Shown here piece by piece: positions 35,461 through 50,400 of a DNA stretch of 64,000 nucleotides. Source of the stretch: Platerodrilus igneus. Lineage: Eukaryota; Arthropoda; Insecta; Coleoptera; Lycidae. The notes under the pieces are model-generated. The model had not been told where the DNA came from, did no database searches, and saw only the letters and a program-made list of their open reading frames with translations. The position numbers were made by a program, and so were the translations under genes. The stretch lies in the NCBI GenBank assembly GCA_036346225.1, contig JARFIW010001750.1, positions 1,984,001 through 2,048,000 on the forward strand, written 5' to 3'. Each line of letters begins with the position of its first letter. The first letter of the stretch is position 1.

Positions 35461-37700
35461 CTGTGATATTTAGGGGTTGAAAGGGCATTCATTATTAATT
35501 TGGTAATTTATTCCGTGGTTCAGCATGTGAAAATAACAAACAACGTTGAGATGCATTTTTAAAGTCAATAGTTTTGGAATTTAATTTGTTTCGAAAAAAT
35601 TTCAAGAAGCCAATATGTAATTTAGCTTAATTCTTACAGATAATTACTCCTCTAGATGAAAAACATGGCATTTCGTATTTAATTTGTAGGAATATTTTTA
35701 AAAGCTTTGGCTTCATTTCAAACTGTTGTAGTTTCCAAGTAGTGTTAAATGAAAGCAAAGTTGACAGTTATATTATTTGTTGGAAGTTTTAAACATGCGT
35801 CGAAGAAGCTATTTTTCCATGTAGTTAATAGGGTAGATAACGTTGCACAAACAACAGCAAATTCCAGGGAGTTATTAGTTTTGACGTTAATTAAAGAAAT
35901 GTATAACTTCTTAAAAACAATATGAAACTTGAGTTGGAGTGGGTTATTGTTGTCTGTTACAAACGAAGCTTGCAAACAAGGTAACAGAGAGAGGTTACTT
36001 GATAGCATGTGTATAAGTGATATAGAAATAAAACGTGTTAAGATAGACGTAGTTTGAACGTTAGCGTTCGTTGACTTGGGTGAATATACAAGGTTATTAG
36101 AGGAAGTAGCAGTTGTTCGTTGTATAATGGAAATTGAAAACAAAGTAAGAGATATGTGATTTTTAGCGTGCATGCAGAAGTGGGATGAAAATAACAAATG
36201 CCAAGATGGACGTAGTTTAAACGTTAACTTTCGTCAGCTCGAGTAGATGTACACAACGTTATTGCAGTGAGATATTTGAATACGACGAAACGATTTAGTA
36301 TGGGAGTTTTGTTGTAAGCTTGAAACTTGTGTTTTCAAAGAAAATCGTGTCAGAGGATGGAATACATAGAGTTTGTTTGTGTGGGGCAGTTTTTGAAAAT
36401 TGTGGTCGTTGGAATTGAAGTGATTTTAAGAATTGTGTACAAATGTTTGTATTGAAGGAAATTTGAGGAATTGTGGCAAGTTTGAGGGGTGGAGAAACTA
36501 AATGTAAACCACTGGACATGGATAGTAGGCTTTCTTAGTTTTCAACCAGCTTACAGCTCTTATGTTTTGACAAGAGTACGTCACTCTTGATTTTTGATAA
36601 GCTGACGGCTCCAAGGCTAGAATGCTTTTATGTTTGCATAAAAGTTCAATTAATGTGCACCAATTGATTTGAGTAAAAAACTGTTTGATTTTAATTTGCA
36701 CGGAGTGTCCCAAGTATGCAAATGTAGTAGATGTCAGTATTTGATCGGTTTGGTTGATTACCAACAATTTATGGTATTAGTACAAGAGGTTTGGAGTTTG
36801 GATGCTCTATCAAATTGGTAGCCAAGATGACTTCTTGGTGATATGGTTGCAGCTTGCAGTTGCGGTTATAGCAATCCAGATTGGGGTGTTCCTGAATGCA
36901 GCAGTTCTCGATACAATGGTAAGTGGCCCGTGGGTGAACATGGAATCCAGGTAACTGTTGCTTTTCATTGTATATATGTGTAAATAGGTGCTTAATGACT
37001 TGGTGCATTGGAGGCATAATTTTATGAACTAAAAGGACAAACAGGGGAAGAGGTACGGATGGAAAGTTTCTAGTTGAGTTATTTTTACTGTATTTTATAT
37101 GGGAATTTATGTTAAGGAGTGATTTATGACATTTGTAATATCTGATTTATGTACAAGGTAAAAGGGTCTTTTGATTATTGCTGTGCAAAAATTAGCACGA
37201 AAGGTTAAAGTTTTACTGTGAGCTCATATTGAACCAGGGTTAAAGTAAGAAATGTGGTAAAACCCTATTACTTTCTGATTTAATTAGAAGGTAAAAATTT
37301 ATCTGGAGTAATTATTGATATCGAAATGTACTGTTGAGGGAGTATTTTTGAAATGGGATGTACATAACTTATAATTAAGGTGTGAAAGAAGAGTTTAATT
37401 TTGATTTTGGCATGTACATTCTTTCTGGTATGTTAATAAATGTAGGCTATTTACCGTCGCAGCGTTTTATTGTCTGGTAGTTAGTTTTGTATTTCACGAA
37501 GTAGCTGAGCAGCCGTGGAAAACTTCATTAACCAGAGGTAGTATTTAAAATAGGTACATCACATCACCACAACAGTCGAGCTTGCAGTAAGCTCGTAACA
37601 ATGAATGGTGCTCAAGTTGTGGGACTTTTAAGCAGCGGCTCGTAGCAATTAATGGCAACCCTGAACATGGGGCTTTTTGTGTTTTAAGGGCACATCGTAG

Positions 37701-37742
<42 letters not shown>

Positions 37743-38432
37743 TGCAGTCCGTAATAAGGAATTTGTGTGAACAAAATAAAAAATAAGATGTATCTGTGAA
37801 TAAACTCTTATGAAAATCATAAAAGCTTGTTCACCTATAAAAATCGAGCTAATAGTTATATTGCCATTAACAAAACAATAGCTTTATTATTTCACAAGGG
37901 GAGGAAACATCCACTTTTAAGTTCTTTTAATTAAAAAGAACTCATGTGCATTATCGTGCCATACTATGGACACCAATCATTTTCAAAATTTTGATAATGT
38001 AAAAATTTTAGACAAAGAGAATTCTTACAAGGGTAGACTTCCTATGGAAATGGCTCATATTGTTACCAATGTGGATGTCTTGAATTAAACATCTGACACT
38101 AGCAATTTGAGTACAATGTATACGTATTTATTAAAATATAGGAAATCCAATCACACCATATAAACACATGTTTTCTATTTTATACACCTCGGACAGAGTG
38201 TTTGGTTTATATTCCGTGATAATTTAATATCAGTGAACTATTACCTATATAAGTTATAAGCTCAAAACTATTTTCATATGTAAGTGCATTGTGTGACTTG
38301 TTTAGATGTTAGTGCTTATATTCAAATTTTTTAAAAAAATTTGTATTTTGCATCTTAAATATATCGAAAGCTTGGTAGAAAACAAAAGAGTTTTATTACT
38401 TAGTTGAAGACCAATAACCTGTTATTTATATT

Positions 38433-38478
<46 letters not shown>

Positions 38479-41400
38479 CTATACTATTCATGAATTTTCT
38501 TGCCCTACTTTGGGCTGTTATTTTTATTACTATGAACTGGAATTCTTGATCCCCTTCGTTGTGCGCCTTATTAATTTTCTACGTACTCTAAATTATTGGA
38601 CCACCATTTTAATATTCACTATTAATTGTAATTATCTCCTCCTCCAGCTGTCTTCTTAATATTGCTATCAACTGGACTTTATCTTTAAACAACTTTATCT
38701 ACCAATGGCAAAATTCGATACGTTACCGCCTTGCGGGTTATCAATTCCTATTCAACTTGTGGCTCCGCCTTTGTACTATTTAAATCTTATGACCTCGGCT
38801 AGCATTTATTTGGAATTATAAAATTCAGTAAATTTCGATTTTATATAATGAAACCAATATGTTATGTACAGCTTTTGAAATTATTTGTAATACATTTTCA
38901 ATTAGTTAACCTTATAAATTTCATTTATTAACAACCATCTACTATGTACTCAAAAACCCAAAGTCACCAAAGAAAACTTATTATCTTTACCAACAAAGTG
39001 TAGAATATTCTAAACCTGTTATCATATTACTCATTCTATACATATGCAACCTCTTTTGTTGACTTCTTCACAAGCATATCATATTTAGCAAATTCAATAT
39101 TAAAAATAAAATAAAAGTTTATATAGAAAAACAAATGTCTTATAACTAAAAATCTGACCTGGTTTTATCTTTTTCACATCGACGCTTCCAATAAAAATGA
39201 TCTTCCCCAATTCTGGATTCCATTCAAATTATTGCCATTACACTATGGACCACCACCATTAAATTATACACCCCAATTTATTTCAATTCTTCAAACTTAG
39301 ACTTTTATCCTTCTTGCCCCAGACTTAAAATTGTAGTTTGTTTCACCCCTGTACTTCAAAATTGTATTATTCTTCTTTTCCCCTGGACATCTAAATTGTA
39401 TTACTGTATTTTCCCTTAACATCAGAATCATAGTCTATTTCCCTCAGACCTCGAAGCCGTTTAAACGGCAATTATAATCTTCATATTCGCACTCATTTTA
39501 TTTCACTTCTATAATTATTACGTATTACTTTGTTTTAATGGCAACGCACTTCGGCCTTCGTTGAGTTCAAAACTGACTTTCTTATCAAGGTGCTTGCTAA
39601 TATATTCTTGAATTCCCACTCCATCCGTGGGTATGGTCTAGAACTCGTCGCTTGTTTCTGACCAATCAAATAATTTCATTTAGAGCAGTTTCTGATGTAA
39701 TGCTCCACGATTCCCCATAATCACAACCTGCCCGCAGCTGTCTTTCGTTATCAACGTGCTGTATTTTGATAGAATACTTGCTTTTCCATAAACAACTGAT
39801 GCAACTCGACTTTAAATTTTCATGTTTACATGCGATTCACGCAATTTTTAATCATTTCTCTTATCAAAATGGTTAGATCTTTGTACGCATTTATATTAAC
39901 TACCTGAAACTCTATTTCTATATCCGTATTAATTTAGTCGTCTGGAACTCTTTTTTTTAATGCGTGTCTAATTACACTTTATCATTTATTCCTAAATATA
40001 CGCATGCTTCCACTGAAAAATATCCTTATTTGTTTTACCTAAATTAACTAAACTTTATTTACAGGGTATTTAATATTTACTATCTACTTAATACATGTAT
40101 TTCTCATTCCTACACCAACTATGCGTCTTACTATGTTTACCTGCGTCGCCCAAAAACTATTTCTACTTTATATACAGGGTGTTGACTACTTACTATCTAC
40201 AAACTATGTCTATTTCTTAATTATTTCCTTAAATAAGTGCAGTTTTCTGCTGCCTATTCTAATTACTCATTCCTGAACGACCTTTACTATAACGTGCACC
40301 CTGAAGCAACCCCTTATCACAGCAATATATATATCTATCTCTTTTATATATTGGGAATGCCCAAATGCTGTAACTTGAGTACAGCGAATTGTATTAATGA
40401 AAATGCAATAGGAAATATGAAATTACTATTTTACCTTCCTTCTCTGCTTGACTAGCTCAACAGAGATTATGTTATGGAATTTATGAAAATAAAATGAAAT
40501 AGAAATCTCAAAATACATCTATGCATTCAAAATCATTTTTCTTTCATACAAAAGAATCTCTTACATAAAAAAACAGTTTACAGCTTAAATTCATACAGAG
40601 AATGATTCCTAAAAGTTACTTATTTATTAAAGTAATTCTTATCTAGTCTGTTAACAGGTATAAAATCCTCTTTAATTTATATGTTGATAATTTGCCTATC
40701 TTTCATTACCTCGCTTGTGAGCATGATTGACCAATGACGCTGCACAGATAACTTAGTAAAGTCAAAATGCTTCGAACTCGGACTTCAAAATTTACTGGAA
40801 ATTATCTCCTTCACAGACAATAAAATCGAGAACTTATTCTATTTTAAGTTACTAATATTTAAACATCCTAACAAAAGAAATCCAAAATTTGTACTTGCTA
40901 TAATTATTGTCCCAGAGCGCTTATCCAAATATCATTTCCAACGTAATTAAATACTTCCTCGTTCCATTTCAAATTGACGTTTAAATACTAGTTTACAAAA
41001 GTGCATTTATTGTTAATTGTTTAAAATCATCAGTTGTGTGATCTTCTACGAAGATCATTCATATTATTGTGATAAATCTTCCTTATACTTCATCAAATAA
41101 TAACGTTTGATAACTCCGATGTTGCTTATTGCATATCGTATAATGATTTATAAATTGCTCTAACTTCATGTTCAAAGCATTAATTCTTTACTCAAAAGTT
41201 ACATATCCCATGTTGTGAAATGATTTAATCTCGAATGTCGAATACTGAATTGCTCAAATCTTACACGTTGTTTGATTTAAGAAAAATGAATATTTTATTT
41301 TTGGTTTTAAATGTTCTATTTACACACGGAAGTCAATTACATATTTAATTAAAGCTCGCAATTTCATTCTTAATGATTGTAAATGCTATTTACCTTTCAC

Positions 41401-44400
41401 TAACTCTGCGTATTACGTTTTCAATAAATAACACGCATATTTTACAGACGATAGCTTACCATCCGTTATTTTTTGCATTTACAGAATAATTATTTATAAA
41501 TGAATGGCTTGTGTATTTGCATTTTAAAATAGAAGCTATTTTTAAGGTATCTCTCAAGAATTATTTACATACACGACTGAAATGAATTAATTTAAAAATT
41601 GGGCTTTTATGTTTACGTTGGTGTCACGATCTTTTCACACTCTGCAATAAATGCAATACACAGAATTCAATTACATAATTAATATGGGCTTATTTTTATG
41701 TGCTAATGAAATAAGCTGTTACGTGCCAATCAAATTGGCCCTTAAACATTGTTTTAGGTTAATTTTGATGTGCGGAAGTTTCGCGCCACAATTTCAAAAG
41801 ACTCGGGGCGCGCATTTCCGTTACGTCACAGTGCGTTTGCGCCAGATCGCGCGACGCGAGTGGAGTAGGGACAAAAGTGGGGCTTTTCCTGTGCTCTCTC
41901 TAACGTGGCTTTTTTGCCTGAACCTTCGAGTGGAGTGGACGTTTGAGGTATCGTATCGTGCCTTTAGCTTTATCTATGTAGATTCCCTTGCCTAATTATC
42001 TTTGTTTGTCACCCTATACCTGGTTCCCGTCTTTCCCTGCATAGGTAGAAGAAATTTGAAAGCCGCCTAGGCGAACCGTACTGCACGACCCTAGATGAAC
42101 GAGCCCATGACTGCCGTAGCTGGTCGGAGCGCTTGAAAGAACATTGGCAGGAGTCACCATCTTTAATTGCCTAAAAAGGGCCTTCCGTAGCCCTGATGGA
42201 CTTTAGAGAAACCAACTTTAACTCAATCCCGCCGGACGCCGGATTTCTTATGTGAGTACTCTCTTGTTAATTTGTTCGCTATTATAATCTATTGTCTTAA
42301 ATTTATATATTTTTCCGATAATTGCGTCTTAATTTTGTGCATTGATGACGTCATTGGCAGATGAGCATGCCCAAAATCTGTATAAGATTAGCGCTACCAA
42401 CTGCCGATGGTGTCTAGTAAACCCCGCTTGCGGTGTTGTATTTATGAACTTTTAAATGTAAGAAACCTTATATTTATTTATTTATTTATTTATTGTACAG
42501 CCACGGGACAAATCCCAAATGGTACATCAACATATATACTAAGAACAATATAATAAATAGAAAGAATATAAAAATAATATTAATAATTAGTATAGTGTGT
42601 AAGGGGCTTTAAACACTAAGGTTTGTACTTGTTTCTTGAACTGAAATTTAAATTTGTTCTAGTTTTTCTTATCTTTGGGTGGTAATTTTTCATAGAATTT
42701 GGCATTCAATAACCTTTCGTGACATCTTTTCATGCCTCAAGTGAGGTAGAAAACAAAATGATGATGATTTACAAATTTTAGTACGTTTTTGATATCTTTG
42801 TAGATCACTCCTATCTCCTCGTCACTGTAGCTAGAGGTGGGCATGTATTCTTGAATTTGCCGGTTTAGATTTTAATGTAACCATGAGTACACTTTCGTTC
42901 TTTCGTAAGTAGTTTTCTATCACACACTGCTCTTTCCATATAACTATCCTCACACCCAAATAGCCTTCCTCTGATCCTGTTTGAATTACCCTAAAGTCTC
43001 TTCTCCAAACATCCCCTGCCTCACCACTGAATTTTGCTAGTCCCTAGTATATCTAATACCAGCCTACCCATTTCAATTTTCAAATTTCTAGCTTGCCTGT
43101 TTGTTTCATGCCTATCGTTCCATGCCCAAACTCGCAAGATGTTCCCAGGTCTTCTTTTTTTTTCTTATTGAACTTGCCAATCACTTCCTCCTAAGTAGTT
43201 CCTCTCCGGGAATCCAAATGGAGGAATATTTTATCTCCGGAATCCTTTACCTTAGACAATGCCATAATTTTTTTAAGTGATTTTGAGATGCCGTGTACTT
43301 GGGAGGTAATGTGGTTGTTTCTTATTGCCTTCCAGGGGTGTGCTTTAGAATGACATACCGATCTCTATAGTCTCTGCCATTGCTGAATCAGCTGCCACCC
43401 TCTTTCGGGGACCTGCTTTAGTGTGGCTCTCACGGAAGACCCCACTAATTTGGTTAAACTTATAGTTTGGTTCTTTAGCTCACTGAAACACGCAAACCAT
43501 TGTACCCATTCTAATAATCTAGAACTTCTTCAAGATGCAGGTCTGTTCAGAGCGAACAGTAATTTATGTACTTAACTAATTATTGAAATTGAAATATAAC
43601 ACATTTACAGTAGTTACGAGTCGATATGATTTAAAATAAAATTAGATTAATATTATTAAATGTATTTATTAGTTTATCAATTTTCGATAACAGAAACTAG
43701 TAATTTTTATAGGTTTGCAATACAAACAAGGTATAATTAAAACCAAACACGGTTCCTTATGACTGATTGTTCATAATCGTATGCTTCAATACTATAAAAA
43801 TGTATGTCCAGCAAGCTCCAGAATTTAATGTGGCCTTGGATTATAAAGTTTTATCATTATTAACAGATGCAAGTTAGGTTAGTACCTGTACAAAACTTTT
43901 AAACATAACAAATTTAAGACAAATGTCGGTTGAAATAATTATTCGTATCAGTTCAAGTATTAAAGAAAAATGTAAATGTGGAATATAGCAATACATTAAT
44001 TTGTTCATACTTTTAGATCCTAGATTTAAGCAGTTCCCATGTACAAATTAAGTATGTTACTAATTTAATTAGTAAAGAAGTGGATAAACTGCACGAATAA
44101 AGTTCTACTATAAAATTGCGAAAAAAGTAAAGATACTCTGCAGTGCTGGTAGCACCTCTATAGACATTTGCCATGTTTCAACAATAGATTAAAGTATCTT
44201 GCATTTGCACATAACTCACTACTGATAAACTGCAGTATTATATTACAGTAATGGGGCTTTGCATTAAAACATTAAATCAACATTTTGGAATATTTATTTC
44301 TAGAATACAATATAACAAATATCTGCATAAATAACTGCCAGCATAAACTTTTCGACCTTACTTAAGGTCGGTTTGACGTAGCTCTAACTTCTTTTCTATT

Positions 44401-47400
44401 CTGTGCTAATCTAAAAAGCTCTACATACCCTTCACAACCTAAATTTCTAATAATTTGACTAATATAGTTTGGTTAGGTCTTCCTATATCCTTCTATCTTT
44501 TTCCTATCCACCTGGCTCTACATAGATATTAGCAACCTGATGGTTGTTAAAGAACTCTAACATGTTTACATGATTACCATTTATAAGGAAATGAAATATT
44601 ACTTGATTATCCCCTCCAAAAAAGGAAAAGTGTTAAATTATATGTTATGGTAAGGCTTAAGCAACGAAACGCTACCAACTTGCCAGACCGCTACCTAATT
44701 GTGAGTTATGCCATGGTGACGTTTATTAAATTATGTTATGGTAAGGCTTAAGCAACGAAATGCTACTAACATGCCAGTCCGCTACCTAATTGTGAGTTAG
44801 GCCATGATGATGTTTATTAAATTGTATGTTATTTATTTATTTATTTATTTATATGGTAAGGCTTAAGCAACGAAATGCTACCAACATGCCAGACCGCTAC
44901 CTAATTGTGAGTTATGTCATGGTGACGTTTATTAAATTATGTTATGGTAAGGCTTAAGCAACGAAACGCTACTAACATGCCAGACCGCTACCTAATTGTG
45001 AGTTATGTCATGCTGACATTTAGTTAACTGATTTTTCTTTTTCTTTTTGTTTTGTTTTCGAACTTACTTAAAGTCGGTTTGACGCAGCTCTAAATTCTTT
45101 TCTATTCTGAGCTAGTCTAAAAAGGTCTACATACCCTTCACAACCTAAATCTCTAATAATTTGACTAATATAGCTTTGTATAGGCCTTCCTACTCTATTT
45201 TTATTTGGTAGTCTATAATCTAAGACTTTACTAAATAGTCCCTCATGTCTTAACTGGTGCCCTATCATTCTATCTCTCCTGACCTTCAATTGTTTCCACA
45301 TACAGGGATCCTCACCTATTCTTCTATAAACTTCTTCGTTTGTTACTCTATCTGTCCAACTAATCTTTAACATTCTCCTATAACACCAAGTTTCAAAAGC
45401 TTCTATCTTTTCTTATCTACTTCTTTAATTGTCCAAGTCTCACTACCGTATAGTAGAACGCTCCATACGTACGACTTTAAGAAACTTTTTCTATTATCTA
45501 AACTAATACTATTAGCTATTAGTAAGTTTTTCTTTTTTAAAAACATTTTTCTAGCTTGAGCTATTCTAGCTACTATATCTCTTCTGCTACGTCCGTCCTT
45601 TGTAATTATACTACCTAAATAGCATAATTCATCTACCTTCTCTAACTCAGTATTACCTATTTTTAAATTTGGTTTAGAACTAGACTGTAACTCACTTGTC
45701 ATTATCTTTGTCTTTACTGAGTTATTTCTTTCCGTACTATAGTTACTCCGTAGTATCTCATCTAAAATATTTAAAAACTCTCCTAACTCTTTTCTAGACT
45801 CTGCTATAATGGCTATATCATCTGCAAAACGTAACATGTCTATTTTCTGTCCCTGTACACTAATACCTATCTCTTTTCTCTATCTAGCTAAGTTTAAAGC
45901 TTCCTCAATATAAACATTAAAAATCAAGGGAGACAGTATACAACCCTGTCTAACACCATTTCTAATCTTAGCTTCCTTTTCTATTTCATCAAATCTAATT
46001 ACTACGCTTTGGTTTTTATATAGCCTGTAAATAATTTTTCTATTCCTATGAGAGATACCTATTTTTTGCAAAACCCTGAACATAACAATCCAATTAACCC
46101 TATCAAATGCTTTTTCTAAATCTACAAACGCGAAATGAATCTTTTTATTTTTTTGTAACCTTTTTTCGATAATTACCCTAATCATTAGTATCGGTTCTCT
46201 AGTCCCTCTGTCTTTACGAAAACCATATTGGTCTTCGCCTAAATAATTCTCAGTCAAAGCTTCTACTCTATTTTTAATTATTATTGTTAGTATTTTGGAA
46301 GCATGAGAAGTTAAACTAACCGTTTTAAAATTCTCACACCTATCAGCTCCTGACTTTTTTAGGATTGGGATAATAATATTTTTTTCGAAATCTATTGGGA
46401 ACCCTAAGTGGTATTAATTTATTATATCAGGATTCTTATCATCCCTTTCCTTTATCCTGATATTTAGTGTTTAAGATATTGTCCTGGGGTAAGTAAATTT
46501 GTTTAGTCACAGTCCACTATAAATTATTATTTTGTTTCTTTTGTTTTATTAGCACGAACACTACTTATACTAAAACTTAATACTTCAGACAAATGAAGTT
46601 CTTGTTGTAGTGCTTGTACTGTTACGTGAAGTCCTAGAAAATGTAAATCTGTTATAAAATATATACCTAATTAGTATCATCTTTATTGCATTTAGAATAC
46701 ATGTCGTATATTCTTCTTTTGATGCAATCTTTAACAAAATCGTCTACAACACAAGATTTCGATTTGATGCACTTCCATTTCTTACTAGGAGATGCGGCGG
46801 TTGATTATCTTGATGTGCTTTGGAAACCTTCTTAATACTAGTAAGGATTTGGAGTCCCACACCACAGGTTTCAGCACTACATTAAAACAACCAAACCAAC
46901 CCATTGTTCCTACTACATTTGTTCTTACCTGCATTACAGATTCAAGTGGAACAAACATACTTTGATTATCATGTTCCCTTTCAAAGTAATTATGAACAGT
47001 TCTAATCACCAACTGTGTTTGTGACAATTAGATACAAATACATTGTTAGATATTTATGTACTATTAAAGAAACCACTTTAAATCAAACAGTATAATTAGG
47101 GAGCACAAGAAATTCACGTCATACATACATATTAACAATAAAGTCAACTAACTAATAATAACCATAGTAACACTAAACTCTTATTAATATATTAAAGCAA
47201 AGCAACCACAATCAGAAATGTTACAAATATCTCACAAACTCACAGTTTGGAATTTTAAACTTGTATTACGAAGCATTTTTGGTGTCAATATGAAATACCA
47301 ATAGTTTTGATTTAACCTACAAAAGTTCAAAAACAAATGAATTTACAAACTATATGAACCAAAATTACATACAAGTTTACTATTTCTTCGTTACAGCATT

Positions 47401-50400
47401 GAGAAGGTGCACTTTCTGCAGTTATTCTATTTTATAACTGAAAAATTAGTAGTATAAGTATAACATATGTAATATTATAGTCATGTTTTCTTTCTATGTA
47501 TCACGATGAGTCACACATTTGTTTGATCCAACTATAAAACAATCATTTTTATTTTAGCAAATTATAATATATTATTGCTATTAGGGTTTTGTCAATGTGA
47601 ATCATTTCAAAAATTTCTCTTTGATATTTGTTTTTCAATTTTTAAGGTTATATTTTGAATATGTTTGGATACGATTATTTAGATAATCTAAATTAAGAAA
47701 TGCTACAGTTTCAAGAAGGTTTGCCTATATTAAAAGATTTTAATTCTTCCTAAGATTTTGCAACATTTAAATTAGGAGATAAGCAATATGAGTAACATAG
47801 TTTTGAGTTCCTACTGAATTGCTTTGTTTTGTTACGGAAAAATTTATAATGTCCATGATTTTCAACCGTGGGTAAATATTTAAATTATGTACTGCGGTAG
47901 CCCTTGTGTGCTTCATTTCTTTTATTTGATCAGTAAGCTATGGAGCCTCAGGTTTGGTTATGCTATGGTTTTAAATGGGGCATGGATATCAAAATGATGG
48001 CTAACAAACACATTAAATTTTTGAAGTTTAGAATCAACATTAAGAAAAGTATTTATGTAATTCTAAGATATCATATTTAATATTTTCAATATTTGTGTGC
48101 TTAAAATCTCTACATTTCTTATGTTTTGAATAAATTGGAGCGGTTTTGCAGTATAAGAAACATAAATAAGGTCAAGTTTAGAAATTTGAAGCATGGGTAT
48201 TTGATTAAAGGAATCCACCTTATCTTTAATCGATACGATAATGTGGTCAATGTGTGAATGAACTTTCCAAATGGGCGTTATTACGGATGGCTGCAGTAAG
48301 AGGTAATATATGTAGATTACAATAAACAGGAATAGTCTTTATTTGGGCAACATTGCAGGTGTCGTTATTTAGATTTATTTTCAAATCATATAAAAAGGCA
48401 ATTATTAATATATTGCATCTTCAATATCGGTTAAGTAACCAGATTTAGAAAATGATATACAACATCAACTAAAATCTTTTGATGATTGAAAGAAGTTTCA
48501 ACGAATAAAAATTCTGGTCTGGTCCGGTATAATGATTGCGACGAAGTTATTACCTTAGTTTTAATTCTTCCCTTACAAATATTACCCATGCTACCTCTAT
48601 GTTGATAGATGCGATCACTACTTAGCTAGTAGCCGTATAATTTAATAAGGCCGTCATCGAGATAAGGTTTAAGCCAGGTCTCTAATACAGTGATACAATG
48701 GAAATTAGTGAACTCAAATGCTTCAAGAAAATTGTCAAAATGTGTTACACTAGAGTCTACACTCTGAGGTATACTTTTAAAGTCCCGGCGGCAATTTATT
48801 TATTTATTTATTTATTTATAGAAAAAATACATCCGACAGACAAGCCAATTACAGGATGTATACCAAAAAAAAAAAAAACAAAATAAGGTACATTTCATAT
48901 GCAGCAACACAAATTATAATAAGTCCCTATATCTATAGCATACCAGCTTTTAATTGTGGCAAAGAGTCACAAAATAAATTAAAATTGTCCCGAATATCAA
49001 AATAATTTAGAACCATAACATTAACAGGAGAAAATTTCAATATATTTGTTCTAGGAGTTTTTACATAAAATAAAGACGCTAAGCGAGTTTTAACGTTGGG
49101 TGCATGAAAGTAAAGTTGACCTAATAAATTGGGACAGTTAATCAGATTATTAAGTAACTTATACAACATATTGACTGAGTAGAATTTTCTACGTGTACGT
49201 AGATCGTTTAATCCAAACCTATTTAAAAGAACATCCCGAGGAAGGCCACGCTGAGGATAAGTACCATCAGACTTAAACCACAGAAACTTAGCGTATCGTC
49301 TCTGAATTTTCTCTAACACCCAACTGTGTACTTCATATCCTGGGCTCCAAACAACAGAGGCATATTCCATCTTACTGCGCACAAATGCATTATACAGGGC
49401 AGAGATAGTTATAGATTGAGAAAGATGATAACCATTTCTGAGTACAAATCCCAAATTTTATGCGCTTCTTTTGAATGGTTGTAATGTGTTCAATAAAGGT
49501 AAGCTTTGAGTCAAATTTGACACCGAGGTCTTTTAAAATACTACGCTTACTAATTGAAACATTCTCAATGGTGTATGTGTAAGAAATAGGATTAATCTTA
49601 CGTGTATAGCTAACGGTAAAGCACTTCGAGATATTTAAAGGTAGATTGTTGTTACTACACCAATAATACAAGCTAGCTAGATCATTTTGAAGTTTCCTGC
49701 AGTCATCTGTTGATAATATAGATGTAAACAATTTTAAATCATCAGCATAGAGAAGAGAACAACAAGACAAATGACAAACGATGTCATTAATGAAGATTAT
49801 AAATAACAAAGGCCCAAGAACGGAGCCTTGAGGTACACCGGATGAAGCTACAAAGTCAAACGACTGATGACCATGATATTCCACGCACAGCTTACGATTA
49901 CTTAAGTATGATTCAAAAAATCTTAGGAAAGATAACGTGAGTCCAACTTTAGAAAGTTTAGTGATTAAAATTCCGTGATCAATTCTATCAAAGGCTTTTG
50001 AAAAGTCAGTATACAAAACATCAACTTGACCTCCATTATCAAGTTGTTCTGCAACATATTGAGTGAAGCAAACAAGGTTAGTAACTGTAGATCTACCTGG
50101 TACAAATCCATGCTGCTCACGGCATATTAGAGACTTAACATGAGATGCAAGTATATTATAAATAACAATTTCAAAGACTTTTCCAAAATTGCACATAATT
50201 GTAATAGGCCTATAATTTTCAATTTGTAACTTTGAGCCTTTCTTATAAACCGGGCCAATTTTAGAGACCCTCCAACATTGCGGAAATTGTTTCATTTAAA
50301 AGCTAAATTAAAGAGTAAGGTAAGTGGTTTAACAAAATCACTGCACAATCCTTTACTAAGAAGGCAGGTATATCAACCACTCCCTAGTGTCCTTAGGTTT

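Noticed and set aside
41651..41995. 114-codon plus-strand frame across the solo LTR start
   Set aside because: Spans the LTR boundary; equivalent positions of the other LTRs are not open.
44641..45027. Possible CRISPR-like array
   Set aside because: Units are contiguous 91-bp tandem copies with no unique spacers, in a eukaryotic genome.
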